From the NCBI GenBank assembly GCA_036365145.1, contig JAEOAD010000034.1:16955501-17019500 (forward strand): 64,000 nt of DNA, given 5' to 3'. The notes beneath the pieces are model-generated. The model was not told the origin of the DNA. It saw only the letters and a list, made by a program, of their open reading frames with translations, and ran no database searches. This document shows positions 46,111 through 56,554 of the stretch, piece after piece (position 1 is the stretch's first letter; each line of letters starts with the position of its first letter). The position numbers and the translations under genes were made by a program. The DNA comes from Orientallactaga sibirica. Lineage: Eukaryota; Chordata; Mammalia; Rodentia; Dipodidae.

Positions 46111-48825
46111 TCTGGTATATTATTTAAGATATTTTCCTTATACCATTATACCATTGGAAAGTAGAAATAAACTTAATTATTACTTTTTAGTTCATTTCCC
46201 TTTTGGTTCTTTTATTTATGGTACTTCCTAGGTATGTAAGTGATCTATTGAGTAAACATGATAGGAACGGACAGTTTTTATTCTTTCTTGATTTTAGAGG
46301 AAAAAAATTCACTTTCTACCTTTTATATTATTATCCGTGTAAAATTGCTCACACTGTTGAATTCATAGTTTTGGAATTCCAATATCACTTTATCATTTCC
46401 AACAACATATCTGATGAGTTTGGGCTGGTGGTGGCTGGGGAAGGTCCTGGTGAGATATGGTACACAGAACTTCTTCAATAATACATTTTTAACAATCACT
46501 TTTAGTTCCTATCTTTTAGAATAAGAACAATTTAATAAGCAATAAGAAATGAAACAAGATGTATGGAGGGCTCTATAATTTTGTGTTTCTTCCCAGGTCC
46601 TCAGATCCCATTTTCCTTAATACCGGTGTCTAGGTCTGCTCTTCAATAGGTTCTGTAACTTCTATTCCACAGGCTGATCCAGCCCTACTACTTTATCCCA
46701 AAGAAAAAAAATTCTTCAGTCCTCTGTTAAATCCTTACTTTTTATATGAGATATTTCCTAATAATCTTCTACTATGAAAATCCTAATTTTATTTCTGATG
46801 CCATAAAATTAAGCAATTCATCACATTCTAACACAGTATTGTTCTGTATTTAGTTTGTACCAGGAAGAAGTAGGATATAATAGAATGAAGAATTACATTA
46901 TAGTCATAAACATTCAAGTCAGGTCAAATGCAATCTCTTTCTGGGCTGTATGATTGCTTTCTTATAATCAGGCATAGTAGCACTTGTGTAATAGAGGTCT
47001 TTTCTTGCTTATATTCTGAGGTGTACACAAAAACTTTTGCCATACTTTTTGGTTGATACTTAATAATTGCCAATTTATTCTTAATGTCTTTAGTTATTGT
47101 ATTTCTATATTTAGTGTTGCATGAATGCTAAACTTACCTAATATTAATATGGAAATTCTCAGTTCCTAAACTTTTATAACTATCTGGAGTATGTATTCAA
47201 TTTTACCCTTAGAATAGTGAGGAAATCCCAAAAGTTTAAATACCTTCCACATACCAGAGAATTTATGAGAAATTATGCTAGAGGTTACATACATAATACA
47301 TAAATATATTGTAAAAGTTACTTATATAGCATGTGGCCATCTTCCCTCCATGGTATATCAAATTTAAAACAAATATTTTATAAACTGTTTGCAATAGTTT
47401 ACTCTCCCAAATCAAAAGACCAACTTTTATGTGTGAAGCACTCAGTGAAATTGTCAGTTTAGAGTAATGAGAGATTTAAACTGTTTGCTCATAGAACTTA
47501 GTGGCCAAAGTGATGACAATGTAACATTGATATGAATGGATTCATCAGTGTTGAGGCCATAGTTTCTGGCTAATTCTAACAATTGAGGCAGTACTGTAAA
47601 TGCAGTGGGATAGCTGAGTCAGAAACCTCTAAGAGTCATGACTTTAAGATAAACACTACACACAGAAAGTATCAGTGGTAGGAAATTAACTTACCTCTAG
47701 GTCCAACAAAATTGTCACCCTGTCTTCATTAGCAAATGCCACAATTTTCAGAAGTTAAGTAGTCTATCAAGACATTGCTACAGTTATAGAAATAATAATT
47801 ATTAGGTATACTTCTTCTTAATAGGAGAATTGTCCTTTGGTTCACATATAGAACTTCTCACACATATTATCAATTTCCCTCAGGCAAAAGTTCATTCTCA
47901 CCTATAAAATGTCCTCGTTTGTGATTGGTGATTTCTGACAATGTGACTTTGAAAGACCCACAGCACTAGGCATTTTAGACAGCCTTGATTCAACTACAAA
48001 AATATTAGGGTTCTGCTGGCATAGTAGCCTCGGGAAACAGGGAGAACTGGGTTTCAATGTGCCTCTCTTCAGTCCTGTTTGCACCATCAGTTTTGGACAC
48101 TTGTGTTCCCTCTGAGGACTGGGTTTAGGTGCAGTCTCTGTTCCCACTTCCTTAACATGTATTTCCCTATATTTCTGTGCACATAAACACAATTGATTTT
48201 GTAAGTTGGTTTTCAAGGAAATTTAGAATTTCTAGAAGTACATGATTTATTTCTTGAGCCATTATGAAGTATTTAATGATATTGACTGTTTCCCCTTAGT
48301 TCTGTATTAAGAGTGAAAGACGCATGTCCACCAGAGGCAGAAAGAAAATGTGAGGTAGGCTAGAGTGGGGATGTATCTACCACCAACCATTACTGAGAGT
48401 AGTTTAAGAACAGTGTGGTGGGGGATATCATGAGGGTCTTAGAAAAAATAAAGCCTGTTTATCTAGCTGAGTCAGTGGTATCACATAGTTGAGCCTCTGG
48501 AGATCAATGAGCTACAGTGGTTTAATCAGCACACTTGTAGGCAGGGCACATTGATGGGTCTTGCACAGCTGGTGTGCTCAGCACCATGCTGTGAAGGAGC
48601 AAAATAATCATTTTGCACTCCACTTGGTTCTTCCTAGCACAGTATGCCCATACCTTCACCAAGACCACTGAAATTCACAGAACTATGAATCTTCTCTAGG
48701 ATTCACAGGGATGAAGTCAGATGCCATCAAGGAGTCCCAAAAGGCATCATTATATACCATTATAACATATATTGAAGCCCTTCCTATACTAAAAGTAATT
48801 GAGATGGATGACAAATGCTTACTAT
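46111..48825. other. No gene seen
   Basis: 2.7 kb of unique AT-rich DNA. The minus-strand frame at 47902-48216 (104 codons) has no recognisable domain. Confidence 0.5.
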
Positions 48826-49163
48826 TGTGATTTGAATATGAAATATATATATTTTTGAGCATGTGGTCCTCAGCTGGTTGACAGTGTTTTGCAAGGTGTT
48901 GGAATCCTTAGGAGGTGCAATCTCTCTGCAAATGGGTCACTGAACAGAAGTGAGGCTTACAGCCCAGCTGAACTCCTGTTCTCTACATCTGCTTCCTGAC
49001 TATGGATGGATGTAATGTGAGCAGCTGACTTCTCACTTTTTGCCCCATGTGTTATCTGCCATGGTGGAATAATCCCCTGGAACTGCAAGCCAAAACAAAC
49101 CCTTTCCTCAATCTGTTTCTTGTCATCTATTTTGCTACAGGAATGAGAAAATTAACCAATATA
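48826..49163 (+). repeat. MaLR/MLT-type solo LTR
   Basis: 338 bp from TGTGATTTGAATATG to the '...gaaaattaaccaatata' end. Inside are 'tgttggaatccttaggaggt', 'ggtggaataatcccctggaa' and 'caaaacaaaccctttcctc'. No internal part attached. Confidence 0.75.
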
Positions 49164-49620
49164 CCAAATCAAATTCACACTTATGGCCCATTTAATACTG
49201 CTGACCAGCAAACTTTCATCTAAAATGACCTCTTTATACTTCATATTCAGCATAAATAAAACTAAGCTAGTAATGTATTAATCTTCTATACTTGTAGTCT
49301 TGTGTGAGTGTGTGCGCATGCGTGTGTGTGTCCATGTTTCCTTGAATAGCTTTTGTTTCAATTGTAAATTCCTTTTCCCTTTGCCATGTGAATTTCAGGA
49401 GGAAAGTTACTCAAATATTCATTATCATCTTAGGAAATCAAAAAGAGATGCTTGTAAAGAATGGATGATTAATCAGAATTTTAAAATATTTAATGTATGA
49501 AACTGTATACTACATACAATTTCATTAAGAAATACCTTAACGTGAAAAACTAAGGATACAGGGCTTATCTAGGTAAAAACAAAAAGTATCCAAACCCAAA
49601 AAGAAATCACCCTCATCTGT
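49164..49620. other. Unique sequence with a (TG)n tract
   Basis: A TG-rich run at 49302-49332; otherwise nothing recognised. The last five bases (TCTGT, 49616-49620) are the target duplication of the next element. Confidence 0.6.
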
Positions 49621-49886
49621 TGTAGCAGACAGCTTCAGGTTTGCTGAGATGAACTTCCAGACCAGGCACAGTTATGGAGGAAGGGATATTATTTATTGAA
49701 GCTAACAGATCCAGGGGAAGCTCCATAATGGCAGGAGAAGCAGCCTGCTCTCACAGGACCAGGCAAGAGAGAGAAAAAATCCAACCAGGCACACAGCACA
49801 CAGAGCAAAACTACAGCCAAAGAGTCACATAGCACATTTCAGGAACTCCTGCTAGGCACACTTTGCATATCTTTACAATGGAATCT
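49621..49886 (-). repeat. MaLR 3' LTR, outer part
   Basis: Part of the split LTR next to the left target duplication. 'agcagacagcttcaggtttg', 'gaagggatattatttattga' and 'gcacactttgcatatcttta' match the right LTR at 63265-63530 base for base apart from scattered changes. Its last five bases (AATCT, 49882-49886) are duplicated at 61859-61863 by the ERVL insertion. Confidence 0.92.
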
Positions 49887-50423
49887 TGTGATGGTTAAGT
49901 TTGTGTCAACTTGATTTGTTTAGGAATCCACAGACATTCCTCATAAGTGTGTTTCTGAGGCTGCCTCTAGGAAGGATTAACTAAAGGAAGAATCCTGCCC
50001 CCAGGGGTAAGCCTTCCCCCAGAGTGGGCGGCCCAGAGTGGGCGGCCCCTCTTGGAGGAGGGGGCTGGTTGATAAAAAGGAGCTCTGGGAAGAAAGGCTC
50101 TCTCTCTCCCACCTGGCTGCCGGTGCTACTAGCTGCTTGGTGTTTTCTGCTTGGTACCTGCTGCTTGGTGTTGCTGCTCTCCAGTGTGGACTGAAGACCA
50201 GGGTGGACTGAAGAGCAGCGTCTCTCCAGGAAGCCTCCAGGCCTTCAGTGCCGGATTGGGACTGCTGAGGCCTCCAGCCTCGTGCACTGAGCAGCTACCG
50301 GGTTTCTTCACTCTCGGACCTGCAACCTGCTATTGCTGGACTGTGTAAGCTAATCCAATAAATCCCCTTTTAATACAATTCATTCTGTCCATTCTGTTCC
50401 TCTAGAGAACCCTGACTAATACA
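49887..50423 (+). repeat. ERVL 5' LTR
   Basis: 537 bp, TGTGATGGTTAAG to CTGACTAATACA. It contains a tandem GC-box pair 'cagagtgggcggccc' (50021-50048), a TATA-like GATAAAAAGG (50071-50080) and a poly(A) signal AATAAA (50357-50362). The U3-R-U5 layout follows from these. It differs from the 3' LTR only in a few small indels that I can see (C-run, G-run, A-run, one C, and a 3-base gap). Confidence 0.92.
50021..50080 (+). promoter_or_regulatory. LTR promoter elements: duplicated GC box and TATA-like box
   Basis: Two adjacent copies of 'agagtgggcggccc' each contain GGGCGG, the Sp1/KLF-type core, 25-50 bases upstream of GATAAAAAGG. The same arrangement is kept in the middle LTR (near 55294-55350) and the 3' LTR (near 61463-61518). 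Function is inferred from motif and position. Confidence 0.6.
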
Positions 50424-50428
50424 GATTC

Positions 50429-50443
50429 TGGTACCAGAAGTGG
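50429..50443 (+). other. Primer binding site, tRNA-Leu
   Basis: TGGTACCAGAAGTGG, five bases after the LTR, is complementary to the 3' end of a leucine tRNA. It is repeated at 55699-55713 in copy 2. Leucine priming is typical of ERVL. Confidence 0.9.
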
Positions 50444-50467
50444 TTCTAGAGAAACAGAATTGTAAGG

Positions 50468-51013
50468 ATGGATTTCCCTAGTAGGCTTGGTGCTCTGTGG
50501 AGTTGGTTCTCCAACTCTAGTACTACTAAAGGCTCTGCTGGTAATAAGGAGAGCACTTTAAGTGGTAATAAGGAGGGCACTAATAATCCATGGTGTGAAC
50601 TATTTAACGAACTCCGTGAAATAGATGTATTTAGTGATTCTGAGTCATATCTTGTGAGGAGCAAGGAATTTAGTGACTCTGTATCTAGAACTTTTGAATA
50701 TTTGTGGAAAAGTAAGACGAATGATGATGCTGGATGGTTTCTTCTGGCATCTCTAGATAAACTGTTGAGAGAAAAGCAGAAGCTCCAAAAGGAAAATTCC
50801 AAGCTTAAGACCCACGTACATGATCTGAAGGTTTCTAAGGGTGCCCTGGAGGAAAATCTCCTGTCTAGTCAGAACAGGGCTCGAATTGCAGAAAACCAAA
50901 CTCAAGCTCTCATTGTAAGATTGGCTAACTTGCAGCGTAAGCTCAATTCCCAGCCTCACAAACTATCAGAAGTTAAAGTGAGGGCATTGGTTGAAAAGAG
51001 TGGGATCCCATGA
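50468..51013 (+). pseudogene. gag: ERVL gag N-terminal part, copy 1
   Basis: Gag is the structural polyprotein that assembles the particle. This 181-codon frame starts at the first ATG after the primer site (MDFPSRLGALWSWF) and holds an acidic N-terminal domain, then a predicted coiled coil at about residues 95-165 (LLREKQKLQKENSKLKTH, then LENLLSSQNRARIAENQTQ-like heptads). It runs to KVRALVEKSG, where a one-base loss in 'ggttgaaaag' (copy 2 has 'ggttggaaaag') ends the frame. The N-terminal half is the better preserved version of the two copies. The fold and order match the gag family from which mouse Fv1 was derived. Confidence 0.85.
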
Positions 51014-51273
51014 CTTGGGATGGGGATGTATGGGAAGACCCTGAAGAATCTGGGGACATTGAACTCTCAGATTCTGAAGAAGTTGTTTTGCATGAGAATG
51101 TGGCTTCCCCTCCTTTAGCTGCAGGTGCACCCCACCCCTGAGGGAATCACTCCTTCTTTGTCTGAGGAAGCTGTAATGACCCTCCCTGCAGGATGTGCTG
51201 ATGCTTCTCAGAGCCCACCCATCTTTGCCTCAAGGCCTATAACTAGGCGTAAGGCTAGGCATGCCCCTAAAGG

Positions 51274-52168
51274 GAGTTAGAAAGCGTGACTCAAGAGGAA
51301 GTGAGATACACCCCTAAAGAACTTCAGGAGCTTTCTAACTTGTACAGGCAGAAGCATGGGGAATATATGTGGGAATGGATTTTAAGGGTGTGGGATGATG
51401 GAGGAAGGAATATAAAATCAGATCAAGCTGAATTTATTGAAATGGGCCCACTAACCAGAGATTTTAGATTTAACACTGCAGCTCATGCAGTTGGAAGAGG
51501 TGCCAAGAGTTTATTTGATTGGTTGGCTGAAGTATGGATCCAAAGATGGCCTACTGTGAATGAGCTTGAGCTGCCTGATATCCCTTGGCTTAATGTTGAT
51601 GAAGGGATTAAAAGGCTCAGAGAACTTGGAATGCTGGAGTGGATTTACCATGTAAACTCATCTTTAAGCCCGCAATGGGAGCGTGCAGAAGATGTGCCCT
51701 TCACTAAGACTATAAGAAACAGATTTGTGAGGGGGAGCACCAGCACACTTAAAGTCCCCAATCATTGGTCTTTTATGTAAAGAAGACATCACAGTGGGAG
51801 CCGCAGTTGCTGCATTAGGTGACTTAGATGCAATGGGTCTAACTGGCTCTCGGGGTAACAAGGGCCAAGTATCAGCACTGAATCGCCAAAGGCAAGGTGG
51901 GCGTGTTTACCGTAATGGACAGCGCAGGCAAAACAATGCTCGTAACAGTATGACTCGTGTAGACCTTTGGTACTGGCTGCTTAATCATGGTGTTCCCAGA
52001 AGTGAAATAGATAAAAAGCCTACTAAGTTCCTGCTTGATCTGTATAAGCAGAAAAGTTCCAGAGCAAAGAACCCAAAGGCCACTTTGAATTATAGCAACA
52101 GAGAATCAAGGCCTCTTAACCAGTTTCCAGACTTGGGCCAGTTTACAGATCCTGAACCCCTTGATTGA
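51274..52168 (+). pseudogene. gag: ERVL gag C-terminal part (capsid), copy 1, frameshifted
   Basis: Capsid-like region in two frames. 51286-51780 contains TPKELQELSNLYRQKHGEY, EWILRVWDDGGRN, SLFDWLAEVWIQRWPT and RLRELGMLEW. One extra G in 'gtgagggggagcacc' (51727-51741; copy 2 has one fewer) shifts it, and 51794-52168 continues with GDLDAMGLTGSRGNKGQV, a basic stretch (RQRQGGRVYRNGQRRQNN) and LWYWLLNHGVPRSEIDKK. No CCHC zinc knuckle is visible; the basic stretch may take its RNA-binding role. A stop at 51278-51280 separates this part from the N-terminal region, as in copy 2. Confidence 0.85.
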
Positions 52169-52560
52169 AGGGGGGCCGGGTCCCTTTGAGGAAGGACCCT
52201 CCCATAATTCCCAAAAGTTTCAATATTAAGCTTAGTCCTATCCTTCCTCAGAGGGACCTACGGCCTTTTGCTAGGGTAACTGTACACTGGGGAAAAGGAA
52301 ATAATCAGACTTTTCGGGGCTTACTGGATACTGGCTCTGAATTGACATTGATTCCAGGAGACCCTAACGGCATCGTGGCCCTCCAGTTAAAGTAGGTGCT
52401 TATGGAGGTCAGGTGATCAATGGAGTTTTGGCAAATGTTAGACTGACAGTAGGTCCAGTGGGTCCCCGAACTCATCCTGTGGTTATTTCCCCAGTCCCAG
52501 AATGCATAATTGGGATAGATATACTTAGGAGCTGGCAAAACCCCACATTGGTTCTTTGAC
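52165..52560 (+). pseudogene. pro: ERVL aspartic protease, copy 1, frameshifted
   Basis: Retropepsin that would mature the Gag and Pol proteins. The frame opens directly at the gag stop, one base back (-1 relative to gag). It contains LLDTGSELTLIPG with the catalytic DTGS at 52327-52338. A one-base loss in 'cctaacggcatcg' (copy 2: 'cctaaccggcatcg') sends it out of frame. The C-terminal part (KVGAYGGQVINGVLAN, then [12 protein letters not shown]) follows in another frame up to about 52556. Catalytic residues are intact. Confidence 0.82.
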
Positions 52561-53610
52561 TTGTGGGGTGAGGGCCATTATGGTTGGAAAGGCCAAATGG
52601 AAGCCATTGGAGCTCCCTCTACCAAGGAAAATAGTGAACCAGAAACAGTATCGCATCCCTGGAGGAATTGCAGAGATTAATGCCACTATAAAGGACTTGA
52701 AGGATGCAGGGGTGGTGGTTCCCACCACATCCCCTTTAACTCCCCTATTTGGCCTGTTCAGAAGACAGACGGATCTTGGAGAATGACAGTGGATTATCGG
52801 AAACTTAATCAGGTGGTGACTCAATTGCAGCTGCTGTACCAGATGTGGTTTCTTTACTTGAGCAGATTAACACATCTCCTGGTACCTGGTATGCAGCTAT
52901 TGATCTTGCGAATGCCTTCTTCTCCATACCTGTCCATAAGAACCACCAGAAGCAATTTGCCTTCAGCTGGCAAGGTCAGCAGTACACATTTACTGTGTTA
53001 CCTCAAGGTTATATTAACTCTCCAGCCCTGTGTCATAGCTTAGTTCGCAGGGATCTTGATCGTCTGTGCCTTCCACAAGGTGTCACATTGGTCCATTATA
53101 TCGATGACATTATGCTGATTGGATCGAATGAGCAGGAGGTGGCAGCCACTCTGGAGTTGCTGGTACAGCATATGCGCATCAGGGGATGGGAAATAAATCC
53201 ATCCAAAATTCAAGGACCTTCCACCTCCGTGAAATTTCTAGGAGTCCAGTGGTGTGGGGCTTGCAGGGACATTCCTTCTAAGGTGAAGGATAAGTTGTTG
53301 CACCTGGCCCCTCCTACCACTAAGAAGGAAGCACAACGTCTAGTGGGCCTATTTGGATTTTGGAGACAGCACATTCCTCACTTGGGTGTGTTACTCCGTC
53401 CCATATACCAAGTGACTCGAAAGCTACTAGTTTTCAGTGGGGCCCAGAACAAGAGAAGGCTCTTCAACAGGTCCAGGCTGCTGTGCAGGCAGCTCTGCCA
53501 CTTGGGCCATATGATCCAGCAGATCCAATGATACTTGAGGTGTCAGTGGCAGATAGGGATGCTGTTTGGAGCCTTTGGCAGGCCCCATAGGTGAATCACA
53601 CGGAGGCCCT
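52556..53610 (+). pseudogene. pol: ERVL reverse transcriptase, copy 1, frameshifted
   Basis: Copies viral RNA into DNA. Three frames cover it. 52556-52786 has [18 protein letters not shown] and [13 protein letters not shown]. 52845-53531 has [18 protein letters not shown] (first catalytic Asp), [18 protein letters not shown] and the active site YIDD at 53097-53108. The third continues into the connection region. The breaks are one-base homopolymer or near-homopolymer differences from copy 2: 'catcccctttaac' (C lost), 'gactcaattgc' (T lost and altered) and 'gactcgaaagc' (G lost). Catalytic residues remain. Confidence 0.87.
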
Positions 53611-54314
53611 TGGGATTCTGGAGCAAGGCCCTGCCATCATCTGCAGACAATTATTCTCCCTTTGAGAGACAGCTCTTGGCTTGCTATTGGGCCTTAATAG
53701 AAACTGAACGCTTGACAATGGGCCATCAAGTTATTATGCGACCTGAACTGCCCATTATGAGCTGGGTGTTATCTGACCCACCAGGCCATAAAGTTGGACG
53801 TGCACAGCAGCAGTCCATCATCAAGTGGAAGTGGTATATCCGTGATCGGGCTCGAGCAGGCCCTGAAGGCACAAGTAAGTTACATGAGGAGGTTGCCCAA
53901 ATGCCTATGGTTGCTACTCCTGTTTCAATGCCTTCTGTCCCCAAGCATGCACCTATGGCATCATGGGGTGTGCCCTATGATCAGTTGACTGAAGAGGAGA
54001 AGACCAGGGCATGGTTTACAGATGGTTCAGCACGCTATGCAGGCACGTCCCAGAAGTGGACAGCTGCAGCGTTACAGCCCCTTTCTGGGACAACTCTGAA
54101 GGACTGTGGTGAAGGGAAGTCTTCACAATGGGCAGAACTACGGGCAGTACACATGGTTGTGCATTTTGCTTGGAAAGAAAAATGGCCAGATGTGCTTGGT
54201 TATACACTGATTCCTGGGCTGTGGCCAATGGTTTGGCAGGATGGTCCGGGACATGGAAGGAGCATGATTGGAAAATTGGTGAAAAGGACATTTGGGGAAG
54301 ATGTATGTGGATAG
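53610..54314 (+). pseudogene. pol: ERVL connection and RNase H, copy 1
   Basis: Removes the RNA strand of the hybrid during reverse transcription. The 234-codon frame has [20 protein letters not shown] in the connection, then the RNase H residues: Asp in [11 protein letters not shown] and Glu in [10 protein letters not shown]. It ends after a frameshift shared with copy 2. The next catalytic Asp (YTDSWA) is in the frame of 54128-54958. 'ggccccatag' and 'cacacggagg' upstream each lack a C compared with copy 2. Confidence 0.82.
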
Positions 54315-55226
54315 AGCTCTCTGAATGGGCAAAGGATATAAAGATACTTGTGTCCCATGTTAATGCTCATCAGAAGGTGACCTCATCAGAGGAGGACTTT
54401 AATAATCAAGTAGATAAGCTGACACGTTCTGTGGACAGTGGTCAACCTCTTTCCTCAGCCACCCCTGTCATTGCCCAATGGGCCCATGAACAAAGTGGCC
54501 ATGGTGGCAGGGATGCAGGTTATGCATGGGCCCAACAACACGGACTTCCACTAACTAAGGCTGACCTGGCTACGGCTGCTGCTGAGTGCCAAATCTGCCA
54601 GCAGCAGAGACCAACTCTGAGCCCCCGATATGGTAGTATTCCACGGGGTGACCAGCCAGCAACTTGGTGGCAAGTCGACTATATTGGACCTCTACCATCA
54701 TGGAAAGGGCAGCGTTTTGTCCTTACTGGAATAGACACTTATTCTGGGTATGCATTTGCTTTTCCTGCACGTAATGCTTCTGCCAAAACTACGATCCGTG
54801 GGCTTACAGAATGCCTTATCCACCGTCATGGAATTCCACACAGCATTGCTTCTGACCAAGGAACTCACTTCACAGCCAGGAAGTACAGCGGTGGGCTCAT
54901 GATCATGGAATTCACTGGTCTTACCATGTGCCCCACCACCCTGAAGCAGCTGGCTTGATAGAGCGGTGGAATGGCCTTTTAAAGAAACAGCTGCAGTGCC
55001 AACTAGGTGGCAATAGCTTGGAGGGCTGGGGGCGTGTCCTCCAGCAGGCTGTATATGCTCTGAATCAGCCCCTATATATGGTGCTGTTTCTCCTATAGCC
55101 CAGGTTCACGGGTCCAGGAATCAAGGGGTGGAAATGGGAATGGTACCACTTACCATCACCCCAAGTGACCCATTAGCCAAATTTTTGCTTCCTGTACCCA
55201 CAACCTTACGCTCTGCTGGCCTAGAG
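54128..55226 (+). pseudogene. pol: ERVL RNase H end and integrase, copy 1, truncated
   Basis: Integrase inserts viral DNA into the host genome. The frame 54128-54958 carries the rest of RNase H ([17 protein letters not shown]), a zinc-binding HH-CC region ([17 protein letters not shown]) and the catalytic core with Asp in [10 protein letters not shown] and Asp in IASDQGTHF. It breaks at 'cacagccaggaag' (copy 2 'cacagccaaggaag'). The catalytic Glu lies beyond in another frame. The sequence is cut at 55226 inside the dUTPase-like region, where a deletion joins it to the middle LTR. Confidence 0.82.
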
Positions 55227-55693
55227 TTCTGAGGCTGCCTCTAGGAAGGATTAACTAAAGGAAGAATCCTGCCTCAGGGTAAGCCTTCCCCAGAGTGGGC
55301 GGCCCAGAGTGGGCGGCCCCTCTTGGAGGAGGGGGCTGGTTGATAAAAAGGAGCTCTGGGAAGAAAGGCTCTCTCTCTCCCACCTGGCTGCCGGTGCTAC
55401 TAGCTGCTTGGTGTTTTCTGCTTGGTACCTGCTGCTTGGTGTTGCTGCTCTCCAGTGTGGACTGAAGACCAGGGTGGACTGAAGAGCAGCGTCTCTCCAG
55501 GAAGCCTCCAGGCCTTCAGTGCGGATTGGGACTGCTGAGGCCTCCAGCCTCGTGCACTGAGCAGCTACCGGGTTTCTTCACTCTCGGACCTGCAACCTGC
55601 TATTGCTGGACTGTGTAAGCTAATCCAATAAATCCCCTTTTAATACAATTCATTCTGTCCATTCTGTTCCTCTAGAGAACCCTGACTAATACA
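55227..55693 (+). repeat. ERVL middle LTR, 5'-truncated
   Basis: 467 bp. It begins at TTCTGAGGCTGCC, base 67 of the full LTR, so the first 66 bases are gone. It ends ACTAATACA and is followed by a second primer site. The promoter motifs are kept. Confidence 0.92.
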
Positions 55694-55738
55694 GATTCTG
55701 GTACCAGAAGTGGTTCTAGAGAAACAGAATTGTAAGGA

Positions 55739-56549
55739 TGGATTTCCCTAGTAGGCTTGGTGCTCTGTGGAGTTGGTTCTCCAACTCTAGTACTACTAAA
55801 GGCTCTGCTGGTAATAAGGAGAGCACTTTAAGTGGTAATAAGGAGGGCACTAATAATCCATGGTGTGAACTATTTTGAACTCCGTGAAATAGATGTATTT
55901 AGTGATTCTGAGTCATATCTTGTGAGGAGCAAGGAATTTAGTGACTCTGTATCTAGAACTTTTGAATATTTGTGGAAAAGTAAGACGAATGATGATGCTG
56001 GATGGTTTCTTCTGGCATCTCTAGATAAACTGTTGAGAGAAAAGCAGAAGCTCAAAGGAAAATTCCAAGCTTAAGACCCACGTACATGATCTGAAGGTTT
56101 CTAAGGGTGCCCTGGAGGAAAATCTCCTGTCTAGTCAGAACAGGGCTCGAATTGCAGAAAACCAAACTCAAGCTCTCATTGTAAGATTGGCTAACTTGCA
56201 GCGTAAGCTCAATTCCCAGCCTCACAAACTATCAGAAGTTAAAGTGAGGGCATTGGTTGGAAAAGAGTGGGATCCCATGACTTGGGATGGGGATGTATGG
56301 GAAGACCCTGAAGAATCTGGGGACATTGAACTCTCAGATTCTGAAGAAGTTGTTTTGCATGAGAATGTGGCTTCCCCTCCTTTAGCTGCAGGTGCACCCC
56401 CACCCCCTGAGGGAATCACTCCTTCTTTGTCTGAGGAAGCTGTAATGACCCTCCCTGCAGGATGTGCTGATGCTTCTCAGAGCCCACCCATCTTTGCCTC
56501 AAGGCCTATAACTAGGCGTAAGGCTAGGCATGCCCCTAAAGGGAGTTAG
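55739..56549 (+). pseudogene. gag: ERVL gag N-terminal part, copy 2, frameshifted
   Basis: Same region as 50468-51280. An ATG at 55739 opens it, but the change from 'tatttaacgaac' (copy 1) to 'tattttgaac' near 55872 shifts the frame, and 'agctcaaaggaa' (copy 1 'agctccaaaaggaa') near 56050 shifts it again. The frame 56187-56549 covers the end of the coiled coil, KEWDPMTWDGDVWEDPEE, an acidic stretch and a Pro-rich stretch, and ends KARHAPKGS with TAG. The stop is shared with copy 1. Confidence 0.83.
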
Positions 56550-56554
56550 AAAGC

